Below are positions 34,591 to 41,799 of a stretch of DNA of 64,000 nucleotides, piece after piece. The notes below the pieces were generated by a model. That model searched no databases, was not told the origin of the DNA, and saw nothing but the letters and a program-made list of their open reading frames with translations. The DNA is from Mycolicibacterium elephantis DSM 44368 (GTDB taxonomy: Bacteria > Actinomycetota > Actinomycetes > Mycobacteriales > Mycobacteriaceae): the NCBI RefSeq assembly GCF_004014805.1, contig NZ_ATDN01000010.1, positions 1-64,000 of the forward strand. The letters are read 5' to 3'. Numbering within the stretch: the first letter of the stretch is position 1; each line of letters opens with the position of its first letter. A program made the position numbers and the translations under genes.

Positions 34591-35598
34591 CTACCCGTCC
34601 GCGCGCCACTTCCCGGTGAACGCGGCGACCGATGCAGCGACCTGCGCGGTGGCGCCGGCCGGTTCGGGAAAGGCGTTGGCCAGCCCCTCGACCGCCCGAT
34701 CGGCCAGCGGACGCCACTTGTCGATCCAGCCGACGACGACGGCGCGGTTGTCGGGGTTGGCGCTGAGCGCATAGCGGGCCAACGCGACATGCCAGTCCTG
34801 GTTACGCACCGTGTCGACGTTCGACTCCTGCAGGAGCGCTGCGGTCAGCTGATCGCCGTGATCGATCGCCAGCTGCGCGAACACCTCCTTGTACAGCGCG
34901 TCCAGGGCCGGCTTGAGCACCAGGTTCAGCGCGACGAACGACTCACCCCAGTCGTAGGCGATCAGCAGCTTCTCCAGCGCTACGCGGGCCGGTTGCCACA
35001 CTGGGTCGTCCTCCCAGATCTGGCGTGTCGCTTCGGTATTGGCTAGATGCGTACCGTGTGTCAACGACAGCGACTTAGATCGATAGCCCACCCACTGCAG
35101 GGCGCGCAGCTCATCGGCCGCCTGGAAGTACGCCGCGTTGGTGATGTAGGCGCTGGGCGCCAGTTGGCCGACGTAGAGGCTGCTCAGCTGCAGGACATGG
35201 AACAGGTAGCGGGCCGGGGTGTAGAGCCGGGCGAGGGTCTTTACCCAGGCCTGGCCCAAGCCGGTGTCGAGATCCTGCGACTCGTAGCGGTCGACGACGC
35301 CTTCGGCATAGACCTCGCGGTCGTGCTGCAGCGCGATGTAGCGGCGGTAGTTCAGCGCGGCCGGGTCGCGGAAGCCCTCCCAGTCCGGCGCCTGCAGCGC
35401 CGACCCCTCGCGGTACTTCAGGTACCACTGGTTGATCGGCGCGTTCGGATCGAGGTCGAACGGCGCGGGTTTGCGGTTGAAGTGATAGTGGAACTTGCCG
35501 GTGACGATCTCGTATTCGGAAGGCTTGCGCCGGGTTTCACCGGCGATACTCCAGGTTTTCAGCCTGCGCGGGGTCGCGCTGGAAGTGGTGCTGGTCAA
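34591..35598 (-). CDS. Diiron monooxygenase hydroxylase beta subunit (TmoE-like)
   Basis: A 335-residue beta subunit of a toluene/isoprene-type soluble diiron monooxygenase. The product starts TSTTSSATPRRLKTWSIAG and contains FHYHFNRKPAPFDLDP and YITNAAYFQAADELRALQ, the ferritin-like helices without iron ligands that pack against the alpha subunit. I start at TTG 35598, five bases after the tmoD-like stop and preceded by GAGAGGA; no ATG or GTG is available near the conserved N-terminus. Last gene of the operon; a reductase gene (tmoF) does not follow. Confidence 0.88.
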   Translation of the reverse strand: MTSTTSSATPRRLKTWSIAGETRRKPSEYEIVTGKFHYHFNRKPAPFDLDPNAPINQWYLKYREGSALQAPDWEGFRDPAALNYRRYIALQHDREVYAEGVVDRYESQDLDTGLGQAWVKTLARLYTPARYLFHVLQLSSLYVGQLAPSAYITNAAYFQAADELRALQWVGYRSKSLSLTHGTHLANTEATRQIWEDDPVWQPARVALEKLLIAYDWGESFVALNLVLKPALDALYKEVFAQLAIDHGDQLTAALLQESNVDTVRNQDWHVALARYALSANPDNRAVVVGWIDKWRPLADRAVEGLANAFPEPAGATAQVAASVAAFTGKWRADG

Positions 35599-36245
35599 CG
35601 TCTCAATCCTCTCGATCCAGGTACCAGTGCAGTTCGTCGTCGCCGAGATAGCGGATCCGGCCGGCGAAGCCGACGAGCGCCGGCTCCAGCGTGTGCAGCG
35701 GGAACTCCTGTCCGGCAGCCTCTTCCAGGCTGGCGCGGGTGATCCGCAGGAACCGCGGGGCGTGGATTCGCACGTATCCGGCATGGTCGTCGATGGTGAT
35801 CTCGGTGTCCGGGTTGTCGGCCTGGGCGGCTTCGATGACCGCATCGACGATTGCGGGGTCGAAGCCCCGCACCACCGGCCCGACGGGTTTGTCCTGTTCT
35901 GCGGCCGCGGTCATCGAGGCTCTCTTCTGTCAGTGAGATGGCGATCCGGTCGCCGTCCAACCGGACCTGATGGCGGGTGAGCGTGCAGTTGTCCGGGTTC
36001 ACGCCGGCGCCAGTGTCGAGGTCGAACTCCCAGCTGTGCGCCGAGCAGGTGAGTACCCCGTCGGTCACCTCACCGTCGACCAGCGGGAAACCCGCATGCG
36101 GGCACAGCCCGTCGTACGCGCGGATCTCCCCACCCGGCAGGTGCGCCAACAGGATCGGGCGATCCTCGATGACGACCTCAATGACGTCGCCCTCCCACAG
36201 GTCGTCGAGCGTGGCCACCGGGATCCAGGTGTCGGCGTCAAGCAT
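35595..36245 (-). CDS. Rieske ferredoxin of monooxygenase (TmoC-like) with abnormal readthrough tail
   Basis: Residues 1-108 are a complete Rieske [2Fe-2S] ferredoxin: CPHAGFPLVDG and CSAHSWEFD give the Cys-x-His and Cys-x2-His ligands, and the rest matches TmoC, which feeds electrons to the hydroxylase. Members are normally about 110 residues. Here the frame has no stop where expected (near 35915) and continues for about 108 more Arg/Pro-rich residues through the whole tmoD-like gene to a TGA at 35595. A short AG-rich tract lies at 35920-35928; a two-base deletion there would create a stop overlapping the tmoD-like ATG. ATG 36245 overlaps the tmoB-like stop by eight bases. Confidence 0.75.
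   Translation of the reverse strand: MLDADTWIPVATLDDLWEGDVIEVVIEDRPILLAHLPGGEIRAYDGLCPHAGFPLVDGEVTDGVLTCSAHSWEFDLDTGAGVNPDNCTLTRHQVRLDGDRIAISLTEESLDDRGRRTGQTRRAGGAGLRPRNRRCGHRSRPGRQPGHRDHHRRPCRIRANPRPAVPADHPRQPGRGCRTGVPAAHAGAGARRLRRPDPLSRRRRTALVPGSRGLRR
35603..35914 (-). CDS. Monooxygenase effector/coupling protein (TmoD/MmoB family)
   Basis: A 103-residue coupling protein of the MmoB/DmpM family that binds the hydroxylase and tunes its oxygen reactivity. The motif FDPAIVDAVIEAAQADNPDTEI and the central DHAGYVRIHAPRFLRITRASL match the family core. It has no cofactor. The gene lies between the Rieske and beta-subunit genes, the standard tmoABCDE order. The reading frame of the preceding Rieske gene runs right through it in another frame. 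Confidence 0.9.
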   Translation of the reverse strand: MTAAAEQDKPVGPVVRGFDPAIVDAVIEAAQADNPDTEITIDDHAGYVRIHAPRFLRITRASLEEAAGQEFPLHTLEPALVGFAGRIRYLGDDELHWYLDRED

Positions 36246-36483
36246 AGAACGCCTCGACGTGATCGAGCGGACCGACGCCGGCGGCGCCGATGCGTTCCTG
36301 CGGATCGAGTACTTTGCCGTTGTGCCGCAACCGAATCGGTACATCACGCTTGGCGACTCGGTGCCCGACGACGTGGTGGGCGATCGCCGCGCCCACCGCC
36401 TCGACGGTGTCCTCGTCGTCGACGGGGATCAGCAGTTCCAGCACATCGCCCTCGAACAGGGCGGTCAGCGGTAGCAGTGCCAT
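36238..36483 (-). CDS. Monooxygenase gamma subunit (TmoB-like)
   Basis: An 81-residue small subunit with ubiquitin-like fold, as in toluene monooxygenase TmoB. Sequence LPLTALFEGDVLELLIPVDD followed by KVLDPQERIGAAGVGPLDHV fits the family length and pattern. It starts four bases after the alpha-subunit stop and overlaps the Rieske gene. It is a structural part of the (alpha-beta-gamma)2 hydroxylase. Confidence 0.88.
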   Translation of the reverse strand: MALLPLTALFEGDVLELLIPVDDEDTVEAVGAAIAHHVVGHRVAKRDVPIRLRHNGKVLDPQERIGAAGVGPLDHVEAFYA

Positions 36484-36487
36484 TGGT

Positions 36488-37984
36488 TCAACCCTTCGTC
36501 CCGTTGTGCGCCCACGCGTAGTTGTCGGCGTCCTGGCCCTGCTCCTCGGGAGACAACCCGAAGTACTGCAGCACGGTGCCCAGATCGGGCGGGCTGACCT
36601 CCCCCGACAGCACCCGGTCGATCAGCGACTGGTGCCCGGCGAACCGGTCTGGGCGCTGGGTGAAGATCCACTTGCAGGGCTCGGAGCAGAACACGTACTT
36701 ACGGCCGTTGTGCACATGCGTCGGCGGGGTGGCCTCGGTGTGTGCGCCGACGAGAACACCCGCGGCCCGCACGATCGGCAGCTGGCACAGGTTGCACGTG
36801 ATGGGCAGCGTCTCCGGCAGCGTTGCGGCGATATCGCCGTTGCGCACATTCTCGGTGATGACGTCCCAGTGCCGGCCGAAGTGCCGATTCCAGCCGGGGT
36901 ACTTCTCCTCCAGCCAGAGCCGTTCGGCCTTCGACACGCCGGCGTCGGGGTTCCACCACACGGTCGGCCGGTAGTACCACACCCCGAGGTGGATGGCGTG
37001 GTGATACCAGGTCAGCTCGTTGATGAACTCATCCCAGTACCAAGGGAATTCGAGTCCGTAGTCGCGGAACTGGTCCGCGAACTGCTTGACCACCCAGTCC
37101 TCGATGAACTCCTTGAAGCTCATCCGCCGGCTCTCCAGTGGGGTGTAGTAGTCCATGGACAGGCCGGTGAGCAGCGCGAAGATGCGCCACGCCCGCCAGA
37201 ACATGTGGTCGATGAGGAACTGGCCCCAGTCCTTCTCACCATTGTCGATGAGCACCTTGATGGTCGGTTCGCCCTGCTGGGCGTGCCGCGCCTCGTCGGT
37301 CTGGATGGAGCTGATCAGCGAGCCGAACTCCAGATCGCCGACGTCGATGGCGTCGGCGGCCATCCCGAGAAACTGCAGATTGGTGAACCCCGTCTCCAGC
37401 GTGAACGTCAGCTGCAACGCGATCGACAACGCGTCGTTGGCGACGAACATGTCGTCGAACAGGTACCGCACCGCCAGGACGATCCAGTTGTTGGTGTGAA
37501 ACGCCTTGAGCGCCCAGTCGCCTCGCGGTTCCTTGTCCAGCAGGCCGTACGGGAAGAACGTCTGGATCTGCCCGTGCCGCACCTCGTCGAGGGCGCCGAA
37601 CGTCGCGGTGTTGCGCCAGGCCGCCGATCGACCGAACCGGCCCATCCGCGCCTCGCCGATGGAGGCGAGGTACTCCGGCATCGAGATCGCCCCGTAGTGC
37701 GCGACGATGACCGACTTCCAGCCGGGATCGAGCTGGTCGAACAGCTTGGAGCGGGCGACCGCGTTCTTCAGCGAGTAGGTCGTGGTGTCCTTGGTGACCT
37801 GGTTGTGCACGTACTCGCGGTACGTGATCTTGTACGGCTCATCCCATTTGAGCCAGGCCTCGGCCGGAACCCGGTGGGTGCCCGACAACTCCTCGGGAAA
37901 CACCTCGTCCTCGCTGACGTAGCGGAACGCCCAGTTGGTGTCGCGGGCGAGGTCATACCAGTCACTGCGGGAAAGCTGGGGCAT
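36488..37984 (-). CDS. Toluene/isoprene-type monooxygenase hydroxylase alpha subunit (TmoA-like)
   Basis: A 498-residue diiron hydroxylase large subunit. All six iron ligands sit at the same numbers as in toluene-4-monooxygenase: Glu104, Glu134, His137, Glu197, Glu231 and His234 (motifs LDEVRHGQ and TDEARHAQ). A YHS-type zinc region closes the chain (CNLCQLPIV, YVFCSEPCKWIF). It inserts one oxygen atom into an aromatic or alkene. Isoprene and alkene monooxygenases of actinobacteria share this architecture, so substrate is not decided. First gene of the operon A-B-C-D-E; the upstream 220-base region to the carbonic anhydrase holds its promoter. Confidence 0.94.
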   Translation of the reverse strand: MPQLSRSDWYDLARDTNWAFRYVSEDEVFPEELSGTHRVPAEAWLKWDEPYKITYREYVHNQVTKDTTTYSLKNAVARSKLFDQLDPGWKSVIVAHYGAISMPEYLASIGEARMGRFGRSAAWRNTATFGALDEVRHGQIQTFFPYGLLDKEPRGDWALKAFHTNNWIVLAVRYLFDDMFVANDALSIALQLTFTLETGFTNLQFLGMAADAIDVGDLEFGSLISSIQTDEARHAQQGEPTIKVLIDNGEKDWGQFLIDHMFWRAWRIFALLTGLSMDYYTPLESRRMSFKEFIEDWVVKQFADQFRDYGLEFPWYWDEFINELTWYHHAIHLGVWYYRPTVWWNPDAGVSKAERLWLEEKYPGWNRHFGRHWDVITENVRNGDIAATLPETLPITCNLCQLPIVRAAGVLVGAHTEATPPTHVHNGRKYVFCSEPCKWIFTQRPDRFAGHQSLIDRVLSGEVSPPDLGTVLQYFGLSPEEQGQDADNYAWAHNGTKG

Positions 37985-38206
37985 TCGCGCGTCCTGTCTG
38001 TCGATGAGAGCTGGTTTGGGCTGTGTGACGCGCGTCGACCGGTCGGTGCACGCGATGCGGACATCATGGAAGAGATTCCGAGGAGTCCTAAGAATTTCGA
38101 TCAGCCTGATTCGCTACCTTCGGGCCAACCCGTGGCGGCAATACCATCCGAGCCGTCTACTTCGGCCTGTCGAAGCGAGGCCGACCGAATCGACGAAGGG
38201 ATGGAC

Positions 38207-38698
38207 GTGTCGGTCACCGACGAATATCTAGCCAACAACGCCACTTACGCCGAAACCTTCTCCGGCCCGCTGCCGCTGCCGCCGAGCAGGCATGTCGCGG
38301 TCGTCGCGTGCATGGACGCCCGACTGGACGTGTACCGAATCCTCGGCCTCAAAGATGGCGAGGCACACGTCATCCGCAATGCCGGCGGGGTGGTGACCGA
38401 TGACGAGATCCGTTCGCTGGCGATCAGTCAGCGCCTGCTCGGCACCCGCGAGATCATCCTGATCCACCACACCGACTGCGGCATGCTGACTTTCACCGAC
38501 GACGAATTCAAGCGGCAGATCCAGGAGGAGACCGGAATCAAGCCGGAGTGGGCCGCCGAGTCGTTCTCCGATGTCGAGGAGGATGTCCGGCAGTCGCTGC
38601 GCCGCATCGAGGCCAGCCCGTTCGTCACCAAGCACACCTCGGTGCGCGGGTTCGTCTTCGACGTGGCCACCGGCAAGCTCAACGAGGTCACGGTCTGA
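38207..38698 (+). CDS. Beta-class carbonic anhydrase (Rv1284-like)
   Basis: A 163-residue beta-carbonic anhydrase with zinc ligands Cys35, His87-region and Cys in VVACMDARLDVY, LIHHTDCGMLTF, plus the Asp-Arg dyad (CMDARLD). It is closest to the small Rv1284 type (CanA). I start at GTG 38207 because SVTDEYLANNATYAE then aligns with that family's N-terminus and GAAGGG is correctly placed; ATG 38201 two codons earlier lacks space for a ribosome site. It interconverts CO2 and bicarbonate in the cytosol. The homologue in M. tuberculosis is elsewhere in the genome. Confidence 0.92.
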   Translation: MSVTDEYLANNATYAETFSGPLPLPPSRHVAVVACMDARLDVYRILGLKDGEAHVIRNAGGVVTDDEIRSLAISQRLLGTREIILIHHTDCGMLTFTDDEFKRQIQEETGIKPEWAAESFSDVEEDVRQSLRRIEASPFVTKHTSVRGFVFDVATGKLNEVTV

Positions 38699-39327
38699 GG
38701 AGCGACGGCTCCCGCCACGGGAGCCTCGACGCCAAGATCGTCGCGGCCCTCGATCTGGCCGGTGCCGCACTGCAGGTGCTGGCCAGGCGGGCGGCGGCGC
38801 GTCATGGGCTGTCGGTCACCCAACTGCGGGTCCTGGGCTGGCTGCACGTCGGTCCGCCGCCGCTGGCCCGCAGCACCACGCTGGCCCGCGAGCTCAACGT
38901 CGCCGATCCGACGGTCAGCGATGCGATTGCGGCGCTGATGCGCAAAGGGCTGGTGGAACGCCGGCGCGACCCCGACGACCGGCGCCGGCACGACCTGGCG
39001 TTGACGCGCGAAGGGCGAACGGTAGCAGCCGATCTCGCGCGCTGGCCCGCACCGGCGGAGATCGCCACCTCGAAACTCGACGGTGCGGCCGCCGAGGACC
39101 TGCTGCAGAGCCTGTCGGAGGTGTTGGCGCGGCTTCAGGAGCTGGGCCTGCTGCCCGTGTTGCGGGCCTGCAGCACGTGCGCATTCCTGGGGACCGCCGA
39201 AGATGGCGGGTACCGCTGTCTGGTCGACGGCGCCCCGATGACGGTCACCGATCTGCGGGTCGACTGCGTCGACCATCGCGAGCGTCCCCCGGGGCGAAGT
39301 GGCCAGTTATGCAGCGCGAATTCATGA
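38692..39327 (+). CDS. MarR-family regulator with C-terminal Cys cluster, start uncertain
   Basis: The winged helix is clear: SVTQLRVLGWLHVG, ELNVADPTVSDAIAALMRKGLVERRRDPDDRR. The C-terminus adds a CX2C-X12-C-X15-C cluster (CSTCAFLG, YRC, VDC) that could hold zinc or iron-sulfur. The conserved domain begins right after the carbonic anhydrase stop, but there is no ATG, GTG or TTG in frame between 38548 (GTG, inside the carbonic anhydrase gene) and 38776 (GTG, inside helix 1). I give a CTG at 38692 as a tentative start. Its stop lies inside a palindrome at 39299-39349. Confidence 0.7.
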   Translation, partial: GLRSDGSRHGSLDAKIVAALDLAGAALQVLARRAAARHGLSVTQLRVLGWLHVGPPPLARSTTLARELNVADPTVSDAIAALMRKGLVERRRDPDDRRRHDLALTREGRTVAADLARWPAPAEIATSKLDGAAAEDLLQSLSEVLARLQELGLLPVLRACSTCAFLGTAEDGGYRCLVDGAPMTVTDLRVDCVDHRERPPGRSGQLCSANS

Positions 39328-39349
39328 AACGCGTGTCATAACTGGCCAC
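39299..39349. terminator. Perfect inverted repeat between convergent marR-like and icl1
   Basis: GTGGCCAGTTATG (39299-39311) and CATAACTGGCCAC (39337-39349) are perfect inverted copies of 13 bases with a 25-base loop. The loop includes the marR-like stop codon, and the icl1 stop is 13 bases to the right. There is no T-run, so a bidirectional intrinsic terminator of the U-less mycobacterial sort, or a dispersed repeat, are both possible. Confidence 0.55.
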
Positions 39350-39361
39350 CCGACGACGTTG

Positions 39362-40648
39362 TCAGTGGAACTGACCCTCTTCGGTCGAGCCCTTCAGCGC
39401 GGTGGTCGAGCTGTTCGGGTCCACCGTGGTGGCGATCCGGTCGAAGTAGCCGGCGCCCACCTCGCGCTGGTGCTTGGTCGCGGTGTAACCGCGCTCCTCG
39501 GCGGCGAATTCGCGCTCTTGCAGCTCGACGTACGCGCTCATCTGGTTGCGGGCGTAGCCGTAGGCCAGATCGAACATCGAGTAGTTCAGGGCGTGGAAGC
39601 CGGCCAGCGTGATGAACTGGAACTTGAAGCCCATCGCGCCCAGCTCCTTCTGGAACCGCGCGATCGTCGCGTCATCCAGATGCTTCTTCCAGTTGAACGA
39701 CGGCGAGCAGTTGTAGGCCAGCATCTGATCGGGGAACTCGGCCTTGACGCCCTCGGCGAACTTCTTGGCCAGCTCAAGGTCCGGCGTTCCGGTCTCCATC
39801 CAGATCAGGTCGGCGTACGGCGCGTAGGCCTTCGCCCGCGCGATGCACGGCTCCAGACCGTTCTTCACCCGGTAGAAGCCCTCCTTGGTGCGCTCACCGG
39901 TGATGAACGGCCGGTCGCGCTCGTCGACGTCGGAGGTGATCAGGGTCGCGGCCTCGGCGTCGGTGCGGGCGATGACGACCGTGGGCACGTCGGCGACGTC
40001 GGCCGCCAGGCGCGCCGAGGTCAGCGTGCGGATGTGCTGCTGGGTCGGGATGAGCACCTTGCCACCGAGGTGGCCGCACTTCTTCTCCGAGGCCAGCTGG
40101 TCCTCCCAGTGCGAACCGGCGACACCCGCGGCGATCATCGCCTTCTGCAGCTCGTAGACGTTGAGCGCGCCACCGAAGCCGGCCTCGCCGTCGGCGACGA
40201 TCGGGGCGAGCCAGTTCTCCACCGACGTGTCACCCTCGACCTTGGCGATCTCGTCGGCGCGCAGCAGCGCGTTGTTGATGCGGCGCACCACCTGCGGCAC
40301 CGAGTTGGCCGGATACAGGCTCTGGTCGGGGTAGGTGTGACCGCTCAAGTTGGCGTCACCGGCCACCTGCCATCCGGACAGGTAGATGGCCTTCAGCCCG
40401 GCGCGCACCTGCTGCACGGCCATGTTGCCGGTCAGTGCGCCGAGGGCGTTGACGAACTCCATGTCGTGCAGCTGGTTCCACAGCACCTCCGCGCCGCGGC
40501 GGGCCAGGGTGTGCTCCTCCACGACGGTGCCCTGCAGAGCCACCACATCCTCGGCGGAGTACTCGCGGGTGACGTTCTTCCACCGCGGGTTGGTGTCCCA
40601 GTCTTTCTGGATCTCTTCGGCGGACCTCGGCTTACCGACCGTCGACAT
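39362..40648 (-). CDS. icl1: Isocitrate lyase
   Basis: A 428-residue isocitrate lyase of the short (AceA/Icl1) type that opens the glyoxylate shunt; mycobacterial Icl1 also serves as methylisocitrate lyase. Catalytic KKCGH has Cys191, and the metal/substrate motifs [19 protein letters not shown] and [11 protein letters not shown] are intact. Length equals that of M. tuberculosis Icl1. ATG 40648 has a GGAGG site. The upstream 235-base region carries a RamB-like tandem repeat. In M. tuberculosis fadB2 follows on the far side; here the marR-like gene is convergent. Confidence 0.97.
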   Translation of the reverse strand: MSTVGKPRSAEEIQKDWDTNPRWKNVTREYSAEDVVALQGTVVEEHTLARRGAEVLWNQLHDMEFVNALGALTGNMAVQQVRAGLKAIYLSGWQVAGDANLSGHTYPDQSLYPANSVPQVVRRINNALLRADEIAKVEGDTSVENWLAPIVADGEAGFGGALNVYELQKAMIAAGVAGSHWEDQLASEKKCGHLGGKVLIPTQQHIRTLTSARLAADVADVPTVVIARTDAEAATLITSDVDERDRPFITGERTKEGFYRVKNGLEPCIARAKAYAPYADLIWMETGTPDLELAKKFAEGVKAEFPDQMLAYNCSPSFNWKKHLDDATIARFQKELGAMGFKFQFITLAGFHALNYSMFDLAYGYARNQMSAYVELQEREFAAEERGYTATKHQREVGAGYFDRIATTVDPNSSTTALKGSTEEGQFH

Positions 40649-40774
40649 GGTTGCCTCCAATGTGTGAGAGTTGCTAACAGCTGAGCGACAAAACTGTCGT
40701 AATAATCCGAGCATGCCCTACGCCATAACAGCAGGTCCAGTCGTTTCAGTTGTCAAGTTCAGCGAAGGCTCAGC

Positions 40775-40798
40775 AAAAACTTGCAAAGATTGCGAAGA
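40775..40798. promoter_or_regulatory. RamB-like tandem repeat upstream of icl1
   Basis: AAAAACTTGCAAAGA is followed directly by TTGCGAAGA. TTGCAAAGA (40781-40789) and TTGCGAAGA (40790-40798) are direct repeats with one mismatch and a 9-base period. The core (A)ACTTTGCAAA is the published type of RamB box in Corynebacterium, and RamB (here at 41800) is known to regulate icl1 in M. tuberculosis. The repeat is 127-150 bases before the icl1 start. Binding here is inferred. The rest of the 40649-40883 spacer shows nothing else I can name. Confidence 0.6.
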
Positions 40799-40883
40799 AC
40801 GATTTCGCTGAACCGTTTCAGTTGTTACCCACCGGTAACACATTTCCGCAGGTCAGTACGCCCGTACTGTTAAACGGGCGGAG

Positions 40884-41699
40884 TCAGAGCTCGAAGATCG
40901 CGGCGACGGCTTTGGTCTCCTCGCCGACCGCGTATGTGAGCGTTGTAACAGTGCGATCGGTCAGCTCCGGGCCGAATTGATCGGTCGATCCGGGCGGGTA
41001 CACGTGCGAGATGATCTCCAGCTTGTCGCCGAGCGCGACGGCGGCATCGTGTTCGATCGCCACCCGGATCGGCTTGCCCTGCAGTTCGGGCGTGGAGAAC
41101 AGGTAGTCCTCGATCACCGTCCAGTACACGGAGTTGTTCATGTGGTCGAAGATGTCGATGTCGGCGACCCGGACCGGATACTCCCGGATCTGTGCGGCAT
41201 CCTCGCGGCTGCCCGGTTTCAGGTACGGCTTCCAGCGCAGGCGATTGACCTCGGTGGTGCGCCGCAGGCCCTCGATGAAGTCGTCGGCGATGCGCGCGGG
41301 CCCCTGGGTCTCGCGGTTGATGTTGATCCAGAACGCCTCGGATTCCATCAGCCCGCCCTTGCGCCCGTCTATGCGTACCCGCATCTCGCACCACCGGTTC
41401 GACGTGCCCGAACACCAGCGGCGCAGCCGCAGCATGTCCTGGAACTCGATGGGTCTGATCAGGTCGATCATCGTGCGCCGGACGATCCAGAGCGGGTGTG
41501 TCTCCTCGTAGCCGAGCTCACGCAACTGGTCGGAGCCGATGTCCTGGATGTGGCGGGTCGCGGCGTCGAAACGCAGCCGGCCGTGGCGGTCGATGTCGGC
41601 GACCCGTAGCGGCCACTGCCTGTCGAACACGTCGGGATGCGGGTCCGGCACCGGCATCATCACCTTCGCCAAACCCTGGTCACCTGCGCTAGCCGCCAT
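40884..41699 (-). CDS. Acyl-ACP thioesterase-like hotdog protein (Rv0466-like)
   Basis: A 271-residue double-hotdog protein of the acyl-ACP thioesterase family. The first hotdog has DIDRHGRLRFDAATRHIQD and the second has VADIDIFDHMNNSVYWTVIEDYL, where the Asn-His-type catalytic region (DHMNN) is clear. Such enzymes release fatty acids from carrier protein or CoA. Counterpart of Rv0466, between icl1 and ramB as in M. tuberculosis. ATG 41699 with GGAGAG. Divergent from ramB, 100 bases apart. Confidence 0.9.
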   Translation of the reverse strand: MAASAGDQGLAKVMMPVPDPHPDVFDRQWPLRVADIDRHGRLRFDAATRHIQDIGSDQLRELGYEETHPLWIVRRTMIDLIRPIEFQDMLRLRRWCSGTSNRWCEMRVRIDGRKGGLMESEAFWININRETQGPARIADDFIEGLRRTTEVNRLRWKPYLKPGSREDAAQIREYPVRVADIDIFDHMNNSVYWTVIEDYLFSTPELQGKPIRVAIEHDAAVALGDKLEIISHVYPPGSTDQFGPELTDRTVTTLTYAVGEETKAVAAIFEL

Positions 41700-41799
41700 G
41701 GGTGTTTCTCTCCTGTGTCCCTACCGCTAAATCCTCCCACAGCCGCGTCCCTGCCAACGATGCGAAGGCGGCCTTCACAGCGAGGTTAAGGTGGGTGAC

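Noticed and set aside
36290..38698. A very long plus-strand open frame (about 800 codons) covering the monooxygenase operon and ending with the carbonic anhydrase.
   Set aside because: Only the last 163 codons are a recognisable protein. The rest is antisense to tmoA with its conserved iron-ligand motifs, and is a high-GC shadow.
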